From Dolomedes plantarius (Eukaryota; Arthropoda; Arachnida; Araneae; Dolomedidae): a stretch of 64,000 nucleotides of DNA. The stretch is from positions 620,501-684,500 of the forward strand of contig OU015494.1 in assembly GCA_907164885.2 (NCBI GenBank), in the 5' to 3' direction. The notes under the pieces are model-generated. The model was given only the letters and a program-made list of their open reading frames with translations. It was not told the origin of the DNA and did no database searches. How positions within the stretch are numbered: position 1 is the first letter of the stretch; every line of letters begins with the position of its first letter. The translations under genes and the position numbers were made by a program. Positions 44,006-55,408 of this stretch are shown here, piece after piece.

Positions 44006-44361
44006 TGTAGAAATTTCACCAAGTAGAAATATAATCCAAGAATTCAAGTAAATCAATGCAACGGTTTCAAGCGTTAGGGCCTGTTCACATAGGAGTCCGT
44101 TGCGTTGCGTTAAGGAAAAGATGACGTTGAGACGAAAATAAACCAATCATATGCCTCCAAACGATTAGCAATTACATTTTTAACGCCTATGATTGGTTTA
44201 TTTTCGTATCAACGTCATCTTTTCCTTAACGCAACGCAACGGACTCCTATGTGAACAGGCCCTAAGGCATTTATTCAAGAGTCCAACACCAACTGACTAC
44301 ACACACACACTTCGCGCGAGCCGCGAAGCAACCAGGTGGCGCTACTAGTACGCCAAAAACA
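44006..44361 (-). repeat. Probable 5' LTR of BEL-E, containing a MITE
   Basis: On the minus strand it runs TGTTTTTGGCG...TTTCTACA, followed by TGTTGCCGAACCCCGCGACC, a likely primer-binding region, and then the gag leader. It includes AATAAATGCC, a polyadenylation signal. Without the 192-bp MITE it is 164 bp, similar to the other BEL LTRs here. No second copy is seen, so limits are inferred. Confidence 0.5.
44074..44265. mobile_element. Hairpin MITE, probably Harbinger-type
   Basis: 192 bp with terminal inverted repeats of about 76 bp that differ at one position by eye. The ends are TTAGGGCCTGTTCACATAGG and its complement. There is no coding capacity; the centre is only about 40 bp. The GGGCC start next to TTA/TAA resembles Harbinger-type ends. 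Confidence 0.85.
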
Positions 44362-44395
44362 AATACAATATACTATATAATTTCAATTTGCAACA

Positions 44396-44600
44396 ACTTG
44401 TAATCAAACATTCGCCTTTACTACGCCGCAGTTTTACTGCCCATTTTATTATGGGGGCACCATATAGGCGGACAGCACTACCCCCTATGAAGGGACGACA
44501 CAAAAGGAGGCATATTTCGTGGCGCAATACCGGGATTCGATCTGAGCACCCTCAGCACCGAAAACCAGCGCGCTGTACCACTGGGCCGCCACAAGCCGCG
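44396..44600 (-). mobile_element. tRNA-derived SINE, copy 1
   Basis: On the minus strand it starts GTGGCGGCCCAGTGGTACAG. It has an RNA polymerase III box A (TGGTACAGCGCG, 44569-44580) and box B (GATCGAATCCC, 44532-44542), then a tRNA-unrelated body with TCCCTTCATAGGGGG and ACCCCCATAATAAAATGG-like segments. It matches 52684-52890 over its whole length. Confidence 0.85.
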
Positions 44601-45338
44601 ATTAAATATGTTATAATGAAATATTCTACAACACCGTTTATTTTTTATTTAATAAAAGATTGATCATATGGTTATTATTATTCCTCACTTTTTTTTCTAA
44701 AAGTGGCAGCAACGCTTTCTTTTCTTCTACTTCTTTATATACTTCAAACTTGTATAATTCGTTACTTTATTCACTTATAAATGATTTCAAATATTTCGTG
44801 ATAATTTCCACAGTAAACTTTTTTCAATTAAATGCTTCTAGTGACTTTCTCTTCGTGAAAAGTCGCGTTTCAGTCTTTGATTTCGGAGCAATGTTTCGAA
44901 GCACCTCGGATGAAATCCATTGCATTAGTTCCTCTCTCGATGGAACATTAGGAAACCAGAAATAATGAATTTGATTATCTACAAATGGAACTGATCAAGG
45001 GGTCCTAACATTGTGAGGTATGATCATAACGTGGCATGATGGTTTTATGGTTAGCACAAATCTTTTGGAAGCAGAAACATCAGGTTCGATTCATGAGCCC
45101 CTTAGTCATTTTAAGATAAAAAAAACAGGGATTGCTGTTGTTAACATGGAGCCAAATGGGGAAAAAAGATCAATAGTCTAAACCTGAACTAATTTATCCT
45201 ATTTTGTCTCTTAAGTTGCGGTTTAACTTCTATTAAAGTGAATTGAAATATGTCCAACTAAAATTCTTCAAAAATACGGCATTTAAATTTTCTAGGATGA
45301 AAATTATATTAAATATGTAGAGTTCTGTTTCTATATCT
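44601..45338. other. Intergenic stretch, mostly unassigned
   Basis: No convincing frame. The one signal is a tRNA-like pair of boxes at 45046-45095, listed separately. Confidence 0.4.
45037..45100 (+). repeat. tRNA-like remnant, possible second SINE family
   Basis: TATGGTTAGCACAAA (45046-45060) resembles a box A and GGTTCGATTCATG (45083-45095) a box B, spaced about as in tRNA genes. The stems do not pair as in a functional tRNA, and I found no second copy. Confidence 0.35.
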
Positions 45339-45343
45339 ATGAC

Positions 45344-45538
45344 TGTTTGTCTGATCAATCGATTAGAATGGACTGTGCGTAAAACTTTAACGAAATCAAA
45401 CTTTATTTAGGCCTTTGTCAGAGCGAACATATTCCATACAACAAACGTTAGACGATTTTCATTTCGCCGCTAGACAAGACTCACGTAACTCGCGGTTTTA
45501 CGTCATTTTGGCAGCTTGCCAAAAGAGCGGCTGTAACA
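45344..45538 (-). repeat. 3' LTR of BEL-F
   Basis: 195 bp, TGTTACAGCCGC...CAGACAAACA on the minus strand. Partner at 51125-51319. Confidence 0.95.
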
Positions 45539-45655
45539 TCCTGCCCCACGTTGAAATGTTACATTTCAAGAAACAAACAAAATAATATCAAACAAACAAT
45601 AAAAGAACATAATGAATACAGTACAGATTTCAGACACATATACAAAATAAATCTA

Positions 45656-46782
45656 TTACTGATTATTTTCCATTGGCATTAAACATATCTTAGAAATTGC
45701 TCTTTTAACAGTTCCATGAGGAGTTTTTACAACTACTACTCTGACCTTGTCATCCCTGCCTTTAATTATCTCTTGTATACGACCTACAGTCCACTGACAA
45801 GGTGGTGAGTGATCATCCCTTAACAAAACCATAGAATTTGGTTTAACATTTTCCTTTTCAAATTTCCATTTATTTCGTGCTTGAAGATTATTTAGATAAT
45901 CTAATTTCCATTTCTTCCATATATTTTGCACGAATTCACTCAATAATTTCCACTGAGATAAGTAATTATCTGGCTTGGAAGTTACCTCCTGTTCTGCAAT
46001 GGAAGCTAAAGGTCTTCCTATGAGGAAATGGCCGGGAGTGAGTACCGAAAAATCGTTTGGATCTGAAGATAAAGGTGTAAGGGGTCTACTATTTAAGACA
46101 GCTTCAATTTGAGCTGTAACAGTAATAAATTTCTCTAACGTTAGATGGGAATTTCCGATATTTCTTTTTAAGTGATGTTTAAATGACTTGACCCCTGCTT
46201 CCCACAAGCCACCAAAATTTGGTGAATTGGGGGGGATAAATTTCCAAGCGATTTCCTCATTTGACAAGTAATTTGCAACATCATCATTGGGGGTTTTAAT
46301 AAGCTTGTACAGACGTTTTAACTCAGAACTGGCTCCCTTAAATTAGTGGCGTTATCTGTACAAATTGTGGAAGGTTTACCTCTCCTGCTACAAAATCTTT
46401 TTAAAGCTGCAATCATTGAGTCGGTAGTTAAATCAGTAACGACCTCCAGGTGTATTGCCTTTGTTACAAGACAAATAAAAATTGCGACATAAATCTTGTG
46501 ATATATTCCCTTTCTTTGACCCTTGTATTTAATGAGAAAATAACCGCAAAAATCAATTCCCACATGAGTAAATGGAGAAGCGGGAGTTATTCTCTCCTGA
46601 GGGAGATTTCCCATAATTTGTTGTACAGCTTTAGGCTTATTTTTGAAGCAAGTAATACAATTATGAATTATAGATCTAGCTGTATTACGTCCACTTAAAG
46701 GCCAAAATTCTTCCCTCACAAGATACCAAAGAGTTTGAGCTCCCATATGAAGGTATTTAAGATGAAAATATGTCATAATCAT
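45656..46782 (-). pseudogene. BEL-F integrase
   Basis: 46318-46782 holds the zinc-binding region (HLKYLHMG, CITCFKNK) and the core with VGIDFCGYFLIKY (D) and ICTDNATN (D). After a frame change near 46300, 45656-46267 carries NFGGLWEAGVKSFKHHLKR (E), the C-terminal VLLRDDHSPPCQWTVGRI and the terminal KRAISKICLMPMEN. It is separated from the RNase H frame by changes at 46790-46920. Confidence 0.88.
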
Positions 46783-46920
46783 TAGAGTTAAGTCATGGTT
46801 TTTGGAAGCAAAATGGGGAATTTTTTATCTATTGATAAACTTGAATTAACTAATCTACCACCTACTCTAATTACGCCTTGTTTGTCCAGATATGGTGTTA
46901 GGCAGCTTAGTTGTGAATCT

Positions 46921-49900
46921 TTAACATTCTTTACCTTTCTCGAGCAATTTCAATTCATTACAAAAAGAAGATGCCTGTACTTCCTTTACAAGCCAAATCT
47001 TACACTTTTGCAGCTCCTCTCTACTGAGTGGGCCTACTTGTCGGATCTCTGCTTTAGAATTTCCAATAAACCTGAAAACATAACTAATAATATGAATTAA
47101 TTTCATGTAATTATTGGTAACAGTGAATAGTCCTTTAAGAAAAGAATCTCTTGATAATATTGGTAAATTAATGTCTGCTTTTTTAAATTCAGTCCTAAAC
47201 ACATCATTAGAGGACAGGTCGAATTTGTCATCGTCTCTGTCAACGGAATGTTCTAGTACATTAGGTGATGGCCCGTTCCACCATAAAGTCATTGATGAAA
47301 GTTCTTGAGGACTAGCACCGCGGGAAAGTACATCAGCCGGATTCTGATCAGAGGCGACGTGTTTCCACTGGAGACCTTCGGTTAACTTTTGGATCTTGGA
47401 TACTCTGTTTCCGATGAACACTTTCAGCTTATGGGGTGAGGTATTTATCCAAGCGATTGCAATAGTAGAATCCGTTTGCAAGATAATTTCATCGACGTTC
47501 AATTTCAAAGATTGGTGGACTTTGTTAACCAATTGTGAAAGAAGAAGACAAGCACATAATTCTAAGCGTGGAATTGAAATGACCTTTATAGGGGCCACAC
47601 GAGATTTGCTTGCAATAAGTTTAGTTGTACTGCCATTCGATGCAATGCATTCCATGTAGATTACCGCACCATAGGCTGCTTGTGATGCATCGCAGAAACC
47701 TTTCAGTACAGTTCTTTGATATATATCAGCTAAAATGAATCGGTCTACTTTAACATTTTCAAGACACTTTAAGGATAGCACAAAATCTGCCCATTCATTT
47801 GCTAAGCGTGGCGGAAGAATCTCATTCCAGTCGAGTTTTTCGATCCATAATTTTTGAAGAAAAATCTTCGCTTTAGATATGACTGGTCCCAATAGACCGA
47901 TAGGGTCATAAATTCTCGCAATAATACTTAAGACATCTCTTTTGGCGTAAACTAAGTCTTTAGGGATTTTCACTTGAAACAAGAATTGATCGTCTGCCGG
48001 ATTCCAAAAGATGCCTAATGTCTTCACAGGTGATTCTGAATTTGTAGAAAAGAAATGTCCTTGGTCTTGAAAACTATTCATAAGTTCTTCAGAGTTGGAA
48101 TTCCACTTATAAAGTTTCATGCCTCCAGCTTCTAGCATGTGTTTAAGTTGAGACTGGAGTGTTTTAGCTGTTTCGAATTCTGCTGCTCCTGTAACTATAT
48201 CGTCCATATAAATGTCTTGCTGAGTAACTTGGAATGCCAGAGGGAACTTAGACTCTTCATCTAGAGCCAATTGCTTTACTGTTCTTACCGCTAGAAAGGG
48301 TGCACAGGTTGTGCCGTAGGTTACAGTTTTCATTCTGTAGGTGATCGGGTGGCCTTCATTTACAGGTTTCCATAAAATTCGGAGCAAGTCACGTTGATCT
48401 GGATCGACCAAGATTTGTCGGAACATCTTCTGGATGTCGGCGGTAAATGCATATTTATGCTTTCTGAATCTGACCATTATATCGAAAATATCTTCTTTCA
48501 CTTCACCCTTCATAAGAACGTCATTGAGACTTTTTCCAGAAGTTGTGTTGGAACTGGCATTAAATACAACTCGGAGTTTAGTACTTAATTTTTCTGGCCT
48601 GTGAACTCCGTGGTGAGGTAGATAGTAACACGGGTTTTCGGTTTTGGTTTCATATGGTTCCTCGAGTCTCACCATGTGGTCAAGGTGAAGATATTCTTCA
48701 ATGAATTCCTCGTATAGTTTCTGCATTTCATTATCATTAGATAGCCTTTTCAAGAGCTGATCGAGCCTTTTCCCGGCTAACTGCTTAGAGTCTCCCAGCT
48801 CCTTGATGTCTTTAGTTGGCATTTGTAATATGAATCTTCCTTCTTCATTTCGTTTATACGTCTTTTGGTAGTGGGCTTCACAATACACTTCTTCTTCACT
48901 TAGTATTTTATCGGAATCATCTATGGACTCAAGCTGCCAGAATTTTTGCAAATTTTCGTCAATACTTTGCATATTAGAAATCAATCCACAGTATGGACTT
49001 TGGCTACTCGTTTCAACTGTTCCTGTGGCAATGTATCCAAACACTGATTTACGGAAAACTAAACTGTCTGACACTTTTATTGTGTCGTCCTTTACAATGT
49101 CGTAGAAAAGTTCAGCTCCAATCAATAAATCGATTTTATTAGGGACCGCGAAATTAGGATCTGCTAGCTGATCAGGAATTCTACTTATTACACTGATAGA
49201 AGCAACCGGAAGAGAGTCCGTTATTTTGGGAACTACTAGCAAGTCTAAAGTTGCCGAATACGATCCATTTCCGTTCTGTATCGAAGCTTGTATTTTCGAC
49301 CTAATGATAGTTTCTTTTCCTCCTAAGCTTGAAACAGAAAAACTAATTATTTCAAATAGTATTCCTAAACGTTTTGCAAAGTCTGTCGTGATGATAGAAG
49401 ACATACTTCCAGAATCTAACAGAGCTCTCGCTCGTATGAAGGTTCCAGTTCCAGGACTAAATACCCATACTACTGCGGTTGAAAGAATAACCGATTTGTT
49501 TCGTGTATTAAAGCATGACATAGAAGTAGATACTGCTTGTTCTTGTTCATTTGTAAATATTTCGGCGTTAGGATTCAAAGTGTGTCCTACGCTTACGGAA
49601 GTAGGTGCTGAATTGTTCGTTGGACCTCGAACATTGCTTCTGTGGAGCAACGAATTATGCCTTTGGTGGCAAATATTACACAAATGCTTTGATGTACAAT
49701 TAGAAATTCTATGCTGACTATTTAGGCAGTTATAGCAAAGCTTATTATTTCGTGCAAATTCGAAACGCTTATCGTTATCCATGTTTTGAAATTGCGAACA
49801 TTTATACAATGAATGTGTTTCTTTGCACAAAATACAAATTCTCTTGGGCTCTTTTGAACTTACAATTATACTTCTACTTTTATTGTGTTGACCGATATAG

Positions 49901-50223
49901 GTTCTTTGACTCGCTTGATTGTTTAGATTTCGGCTTACATTTTCCAAAACTAAAGATGTTTGCTCCAAAAATGTTAGCAAATGATCTAGGGATTGTACAT
50001 CTTTCGTTTTAATAGACAGTTCATACTGCTGCCTGGTTTCTCGATTCAATTGTTGATTTATTATATTAATCAATAAAATAACGGCTAAGCTATTCCGATC
50101 ATAATTCAAAATTTTCAGCGCATGCAAATTTTTATTAATACAGTCTACAAAATTACGGATATGAGTCGCAGAATCGTATACTATTTTGTTATAGTTAATT
50201 ATACAATTTATGTGGCTGTCCAC
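46921..50223 (-). pseudogene. BEL-F gag C-terminus, protease, RT and RNase H
   Basis: 1,100 codons without a stop. Three zinc-type motifs (CILCKETHSLYKC, CYNCLNSQHRISNC, CNICHQRHNSLLH), protease RALLDSGSMSSIIT near 49405, RT with FTADIQKMFRQILV and YMDD near 48205, and RNase H with GFCDASQAAYGAVIY and ILQTDSTIAIAW. It ends after the RNase H to integrase linker with a frame change. Catalytic residues are preserved. It is labelled broken only because gag and integrase are in other frames. Confidence 0.9.
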
Positions 50224-50239
50224 GATTGCTCTCTCGTTA

Positions 50240-50835
50240 TTAAATTCTATCTTCTAAGGCGCTTAAAAGAGATTTGTAAGTATCATCGACTGTTTCGATA
50301 TTTTTTGCATCACCTTTCAAACATGCTTGGAGATAGTACAATTTCTGAGTGTCTGACAATTTTTTATTATCATCAATTAGGCTTTTAAACTGAGAAATAA
50401 ATAAATTATACTCTTCAAATTTACCGCTAAAATTCGGTAATGGAATATCTGGAAGTTTAACAGTTCCTAATTCTTTTATATCAGGCTTTGGCATGGAATT
50501 ATTTAAGTTAGAAATCTCAGAACTATTTTCAGAATGATTCTTCGCGTTAATTTTCTTGATGCTCTAAATCGCCACGTTATAATTTTCTCTTCATATTCTG
50601 CATTAGATTTTAATTCTTTATCTAACTCTTTTAAATCTAAAATATTTTCTAACTCAGAATCGAGTTTTTTTAATTCGGTAGAATTAACATTTAAATGTTC
50701 TAACAATTCTTCTAATTCATCTACCTTTACTGCCGATTCTGACAGAGCACTTTCGATATCTTTAATAATTTTAGTTATTGCCGTTCTGGTTTTGGCTTGT
50801 CTTTTTTTTAATCGTTTGATATCTTCGTCAGCCAT
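50240..50835 (-). pseudogene. BEL-F gag N-terminus
   Basis: 50503-50835 begins MADEDIKRLKKRQAKTRTAI and is a charged, Leu/Glu/Lys-rich coiled-coil-like region. 50240-50494 has the conserved KLPDIPLPNFSGKFEEYNLF segment and YYLQACLKGDAKN. Frame changes near 50495-50560 and 50230 split gag in three. Confidence 0.87.
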
Positions 50836-51124
50836 ATTTACTTAAATGATTTATATATAAATCTCACTAGCACATATACAATTAAACAGTTGATTGAATA
50901 CTGTTAACAAGGCATTCAGCTTACCTTGTTTGATGAAACAACTGCAACTGAAGATCTCGTGTTCTTGTCGAAGCACTTAACTGTAGTCAACCATTACTCT
51001 AAATCCGTGTTCTTGACCAACGCCGAATCACAAAGAAACGAAACTAAAGTTTCACAACTCACTTCAATAAAGAAATCTTATTTAAATATATCCATAGGGT
51101 TCAACTGTGGTCGCACGGACCAAA

Positions 51125-51319
51125 TGTTTGTCTGATCAATCGATTAGAATGGACTGTGCATAAAACTTTAACGAAATCAAACTTTATTTAGGCCTTTGTC
51201 AGGGCGAACACATTCCATACAACAAACGTTAGACGATTTTCATTTCGCCGCTAGACAGGACTCACGTGACTCACGGTTTTACGTCATTTTGGCAGCTTTC
51301 TAAAAGAGCGGCTGTAACA
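51125..51319 (-). repeat. 5' LTR of BEL-F
   Basis: 195 bp, same limits as the 3' LTR. The primer-binding region lies at about 51104-51123. Confidence 0.95.
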
Positions 51320-51324
51320 ATGAC

Positions 51325-52683
51325 TATAGTGACCAGTTATGTTCTTTCAAGGTCCCTTAAAAGTGTCAAAATCAGCCGAAATAAGTTAGAGATATGCAAT
51401 TTTTTTTTACCTAATACGCGATTGCCTGGGTATTTTCAGCTATAAGATCAAAGGAATGAGAACGCAAGATTTTTCTCGTGTTTCATAATGCTATATCTAT
51501 CATAGCAGAGTGGCGACACGAAACGCCATGTTGCTTTAATAAAGATCATATATTATTAATACAATTTCTATTTGAGTCTGTCAGATGAAAAATAGATCTT
51601 TGATTTCTAGAAATAGACGGATTCCTGATTTGATTTCTTTTTCATTAGCAGTCAAAAGAAGACCCAATTAACCTTGGAAACACGTGTTAGAAGTTCTCAA
51701 TTATATACAGCTTAAACAACAGTTACGTAAAAAAAAGGTCTCGGTCCTTTCCAACAAAAATAAAGGGCGTATAACACATTAGTTATTTCTGAAGCTTTGT
51801 TCAAGGCTGTTATTAATTTGTACTTTCTGTGCGCATGTTGTTATTTTCTTTTCTGTCTGATATTGTGAAGTAAATTAAATTGTGAAGTAAACTAATGACG
51901 TGTCTAGAAAATCTACAGTACCTTTAAAGAAAACTAGGCCAAAAACTATGAACAAGCAAATTCTGGCTTTCGCCAATTTTTACTTCTAACTGACTAGCGA
52001 TCTGGCCCTGGCTTTCGCCAAGTTTCGCCATCGAATCTAGTATTAATTAAAATTGTTTCTCCATTTTTCTGGTAACTGGCATTCACTTAAAATACCCCAC
52101 TCCTGACACCAAAATTGTACCAAATCCGAGCGACGGGAAGATATTCTAAATAGTAAATTTCAAATACAGAAATAAATATTCCAGTTACCGCAAACTGAAT
52201 AATAGAAATTTATATAACATTAAATCTTCAGTACACTTTCTCGAAACTTGCAGAAATGTAGACAAAATAAAAACGTTGAATCTTCGCTGGAAGCTAACAA
52301 TTCCAGCAACTAAGAACTTTTCTTTAACATGGAGGAATTCAGATACAATAATTAATTACAATATAACAATCATTAACAAGTAGCATACGACCTTAAATTT
52401 CCCTCCTTCTAAGGACCTCATCTTAAACCAGCCGAGACTAAAACTTTCCACAAGGAGAATAACCTGTTGAAAAAAGAAAAACAGCCAACCGATCGCATCA
52501 AAACCAACCTTAAAACTGAACTATTTATTCCAGACTCTTATTCACCTAAGAAACAAAACCTGTGTTGCCACACCGCTCAACCAAACCATTTTCCAACAAT
52601 AGACCCAAGAGTAGGATTTATTGCTTACTCTATGGTAGACGCGTGAACGTGCTAAACCATTGTTTTTATTTATCGTGAACTAC
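51325..52683. other. Unassigned AT-rich stretch
   Basis: No frame above background, no inverted or direct repeat that I can see. Could be unique host DNA or very old repeats. Confidence 0.4.
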
Positions 52684-52890
52684 GGGTCGTGGCGGCCTTG
52701 TGGTAAAGCGCGCTGGTTTTCGGTGCTGAGGGTGCTCAGATCGAATCCTGGCGAAGCGCCACTAAAATGCCTCCGTTTGTGTCATCCCTTCATAGGGGGC
52801 AATGCTGGTCCGCCTATATGGCACCCCCATAATAAAATGGCTAGCGAAACTGCGGTGAATTATAGGCAAATGTCTTCGTGACAAGTGCCT
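52684..52890 (+). mobile_element. tRNA-derived SINE, copy 2
   Basis: Box A TGGTAAAGCGCG (52701-52712) and box B GATCGAATCC (52739-52748), followed by the same body as copy 1 at 44396-44600, in the opposite orientation. No A tail or clear target duplication is visible. Confidence 0.85.
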
Positions 52891-53337
52891 CCGCATTGGG
52901 GAAAGAAAAAAAATTTATCGTGAACTCCAAAACATCGCATGCTGGCGATAACACGCCAAATAGGCCCCAAACTCGCAGCAATATATTATTATTCGTCATT
53001 TTTTTTCAAGTGTATACAAAAAGGTTCGTTACCACAGTAATTAGACTATGAATAAAATGACTTTTTAGAATAAAATGGTCAGAGAAAACGTTTACAAATC
53101 GAAATTGCTTCAGTTGTAGTCTAAACCACAGAATCCTCAACCGTAGAGACACGTCCATGATTCACCGCTGGATCCACATTTCGAGGAGATTATTTCATCT
53201 CCAAACAGTCTTTCATCGAAGTAACCAGAATTGACATTTTCAGGGAATAATGAATGTATCATAAAGTTCGAAACAATTATTAACCATTTTTTTTTACAAA
53301 CTGGAGCCTTTTCTTACTATTATTTTCAATGTTAAAG
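52891..53337. other. Unassigned stretch before the duplicated region
   Basis: Nothing recognised. Confidence 0.4.
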
Positions 53338-53339
53338 TA

Positions 53340-54755
53340 CACTGCTGGCCACCCAAATTGCAACACCAAGAAAGACAAGAGATATCACAACAAAATTTAT
53401 TTTGTAGATAACATGTTGACCAAGTATCAAATGATTAAATTTATAGACTTCTGTGAAGTGTGGTTCCTGCCAAAATCAGTAGCCAGAGTAGCCGCCATTG
53501 TTGGAGATCACCGCTGCCACACGCCTCGGCATTCATTCAAAGAGACTTTGGATGAGTTCTTGGGGTACGGCAGACCAAGCAGCTTCCACACGTTGCCAAA
53601 GTTGATCTGCTGTGGCAGCTGGGAATGGAATCTGGGTCAATCGTAGAGCAACCATGGACGACATGTTTTCTATCGGCGAAAGATCCGGAGAGCGAGGCGG
53701 CCAGGGAAGCAATTCAATCTGGCGATTGACGAAGAACCGTTGGACAATGCGTGAAACGTGTGGTCGCGCATTATCCTGTTGAAATATGGCTGTGGGCAAG
53801 CCCTGAAGGTAAGGAAGGACAACTGGCTCCAACACCTCGGAGATGTAGCACTGGCTGTTTAAAGTACCGGCAATGCGTACTAGAGGTATGCGAGAGTGAT
53901 ATCCAATACCGCCCCATAACATAATACCCGGTGCAGGACCAGTGTGGCGGTGCATAACGCAGCTGTTCAGCATCCTCTCTTCACGGTGTCTCCAGACTCG
54001 AATGCGACCATCGTGGTGTTGCAGACAGAAGCGTGACTCGTCAGTAAAGACAATTTCATTCCATTCTGCCGTCCACATCATTCTGTCATCGCACCATTGG
54101 CGGCGGAGACGTCTGTGGTTCTGCGTTAAGGGTAGACAAAGCAATGGACGTCTTGCGGACAGACCAGTCCGCTGTAAACGGCATCGAATGGTACGCGCAG
54201 ACACTGGATGATGCGTTACAGACTGCATGTGCTGTGCTACGGTTCGTGATGTGACTGAGCGTTCCGTCACTGCCATGCGCACAATTTGCCTGTCATCAAG
54301 TGAAGTGGTGCGCTGAGGTGGATGCGATCGAACACGCCGGTCCGTCGTACCTTCCTGCATCCAACGATCACATATCCGCATTACAGTTGTTTGGTTTCGT
54401 CCAACACAACTACCTATTTCCCTGAAAGGTAATCCGCAATTTCGGTAGGCCACTATTCTTCCTCTGTCGAACTCGGATACTTGATCAAAAGATGATAGCT
54501 GTTTTCGACGAGGCATAATTGATCGTTTTTTTGAAAAAACCACAAGAAAAACACAATTGCCGAACTTGATATCGTCGAAATCTCCAAGCCTTAAATAGCG
54601 CTTTGAAGTGGCGCCACAGGCGCGTGTGATGTGCGTCTGCGCTGAAATTCTAATCATTTGCATATCTCACCTCCGCTAATGCATGTTGTAAATTTCATGT
54701 TATTTGCATGTTTCCTTCAGGGCATTTACAGTTGCATTTACAGTGGCCAGTAGTG
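53340..54755 (-). mobile_element. Tc1-like transposon, copy A
   Basis: 1,416 bp with TA on each side (53338-53339, 54756-54757). Ends CACTGCTGGCCACCCAAATT and, from the other side, CACTACTGGCCACTGTAAAT. Carries one transposase gene on the minus strand. Confidence 0.92.
53533..54516 (-). CDS. Tc1-type transposase, copy A, C-terminally truncated
   Basis: 327 codons from MPRRKQLSSFDQVSEFDRGR. This start was chosen because the 49 in-frame codons upstream show no transposase similarity, and MPRR is the usual Tc1 beginning. Two helix-turn-helix regions (REIGSCVGRNQTTVMRICDR; VSARTIRCRLQRTGL) bind the transposon ends. The catalytic domain shows D (VFTDESRFCLQHHDG), D (FQQDNARPHVSRIV) and E (PDLSPIENMSSM), the Tc1 DD34E set. 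A TCA-to-TGA type change ends it 19 codons before copy B. The catalytic core is complete, so activity cannot be ruled out. Confidence 0.92.
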   Translation of the reverse strand: MPRRKQLSSFDQVSEFDRGRIVAYRNCGLPFREIGSCVGRNQTTVMRICDRWMQEGTTDRRVRSHPPQRTTSLDDRQIVRMAVTERSVTSRTVAQHMQSVTHHPVSARTIRCRLQRTGLSARRPLLCLPLTQNHRRLRRQWCDDRMMWTAEWNEIVFTDESRFCLQHHDGRIRVWRHREERMLNSCVMHRHTGPAPGIMLWGGIGYHSRIPLVRIAGTLNSQCYISEVLEPVVLPYLQGLPTAIFQQDNARPHVSRIVQRFFVNRQIELLPWPPRSPDLSPIENMSSMVALRLTQIPFPAATADQLWQRVEAAWSAVPQELIQSLFE

Positions 54756-54757
54756 TA

Positions 54758-55406
54758 GTTGCTCTATGATTCGAATCCTTTTAATCAAGAAACCCCGGAA
54801 AAAAAGAGAGAGGAGGTGTACTCATCTCCAAAACTTCAAACTAACCTTGAGGTTCCATGCCTTATTTGAGAAGAATAGAAATTATTCATCTGGAGGAATT
54901 CCTGAAAAAAAATATGTTTATTTAGAGAAGTTGTAGAACAAGAGAAAATGAGGGATTTAATAGCCAAGATTTTCATGGAGCTCAACGTCTACGGTAGAAC
55001 AGGCGGGGTGAAAAGTGTTCCACTGGGGAACGTTTGTGACTGGAAGATGATCCATGATATCACATTTTGGGGGAGGAAAGAATTGTAAATTTTATATTCC
55101 TTACAAAATATTCTTAGGTTATAACAGATATTCTTGACTTTTATATACGGACAGCTGGTATTCCAACTGGATTAAGGAGGTTTTAACTGCATAGGGATTT
55201 TTCTTTGCACTTCTTCCTTAATAACCTGAATGATGTAAGTAAATTCACGCAATCCGATATGTAGTTCTAAATTCTCATGAGACATCATCTGCTATTTCTA
55301 AAGTACAAATAAAAAGGTTTTTGTTACCGACTTTTGAAATTACCTGCAGTCTCATACCGAAAAGGTTTTCTGATCACCCTGTTTTCTTCCTGTTCTTGTG
55401 CATATA
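54758..55406. other. Unassigned stretch in the duplicated unit
   Basis: No coding or repeat signal apart from its second copy at 60262-60910. Confidence 0.4.
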
Positions 55407-55408
55407 TA

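Larger units (their letters stand above)
45344..51319 (-). mobile_element. BEL-F: BEL/Pao retrotransposon, full length
   Basis: 5,976 bp in minus orientation, flanked by the exact 5-bp duplication ATGAC (45339-45343, 51320-51324). Two 195-bp LTRs differ at about 8 positions by eye. A GTGGGGCAGGA tract abuts the 3' LTR, and TTTGGTCCGTGCGACCACAG, a primer-binding region, follows the 5' LTR. Coding frames cover gag to integrase with several frame changes. Confidence 0.95.

Noticed and set aside
44660..44965. 101-codon plus-strand frame
   Set aside because: AT-rich low-complexity composition with no motif; not supported as a gene.
53942..54211. Plus-strand frame within Tc1 copy A (and 59446-59820 in copy B)
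   Set aside because: Antisense shadow of the transposase gene.
54758..54790. GATTCGAATCC motif as a tRNA box B
   Set aside because: No box A at the right distance on either strand.
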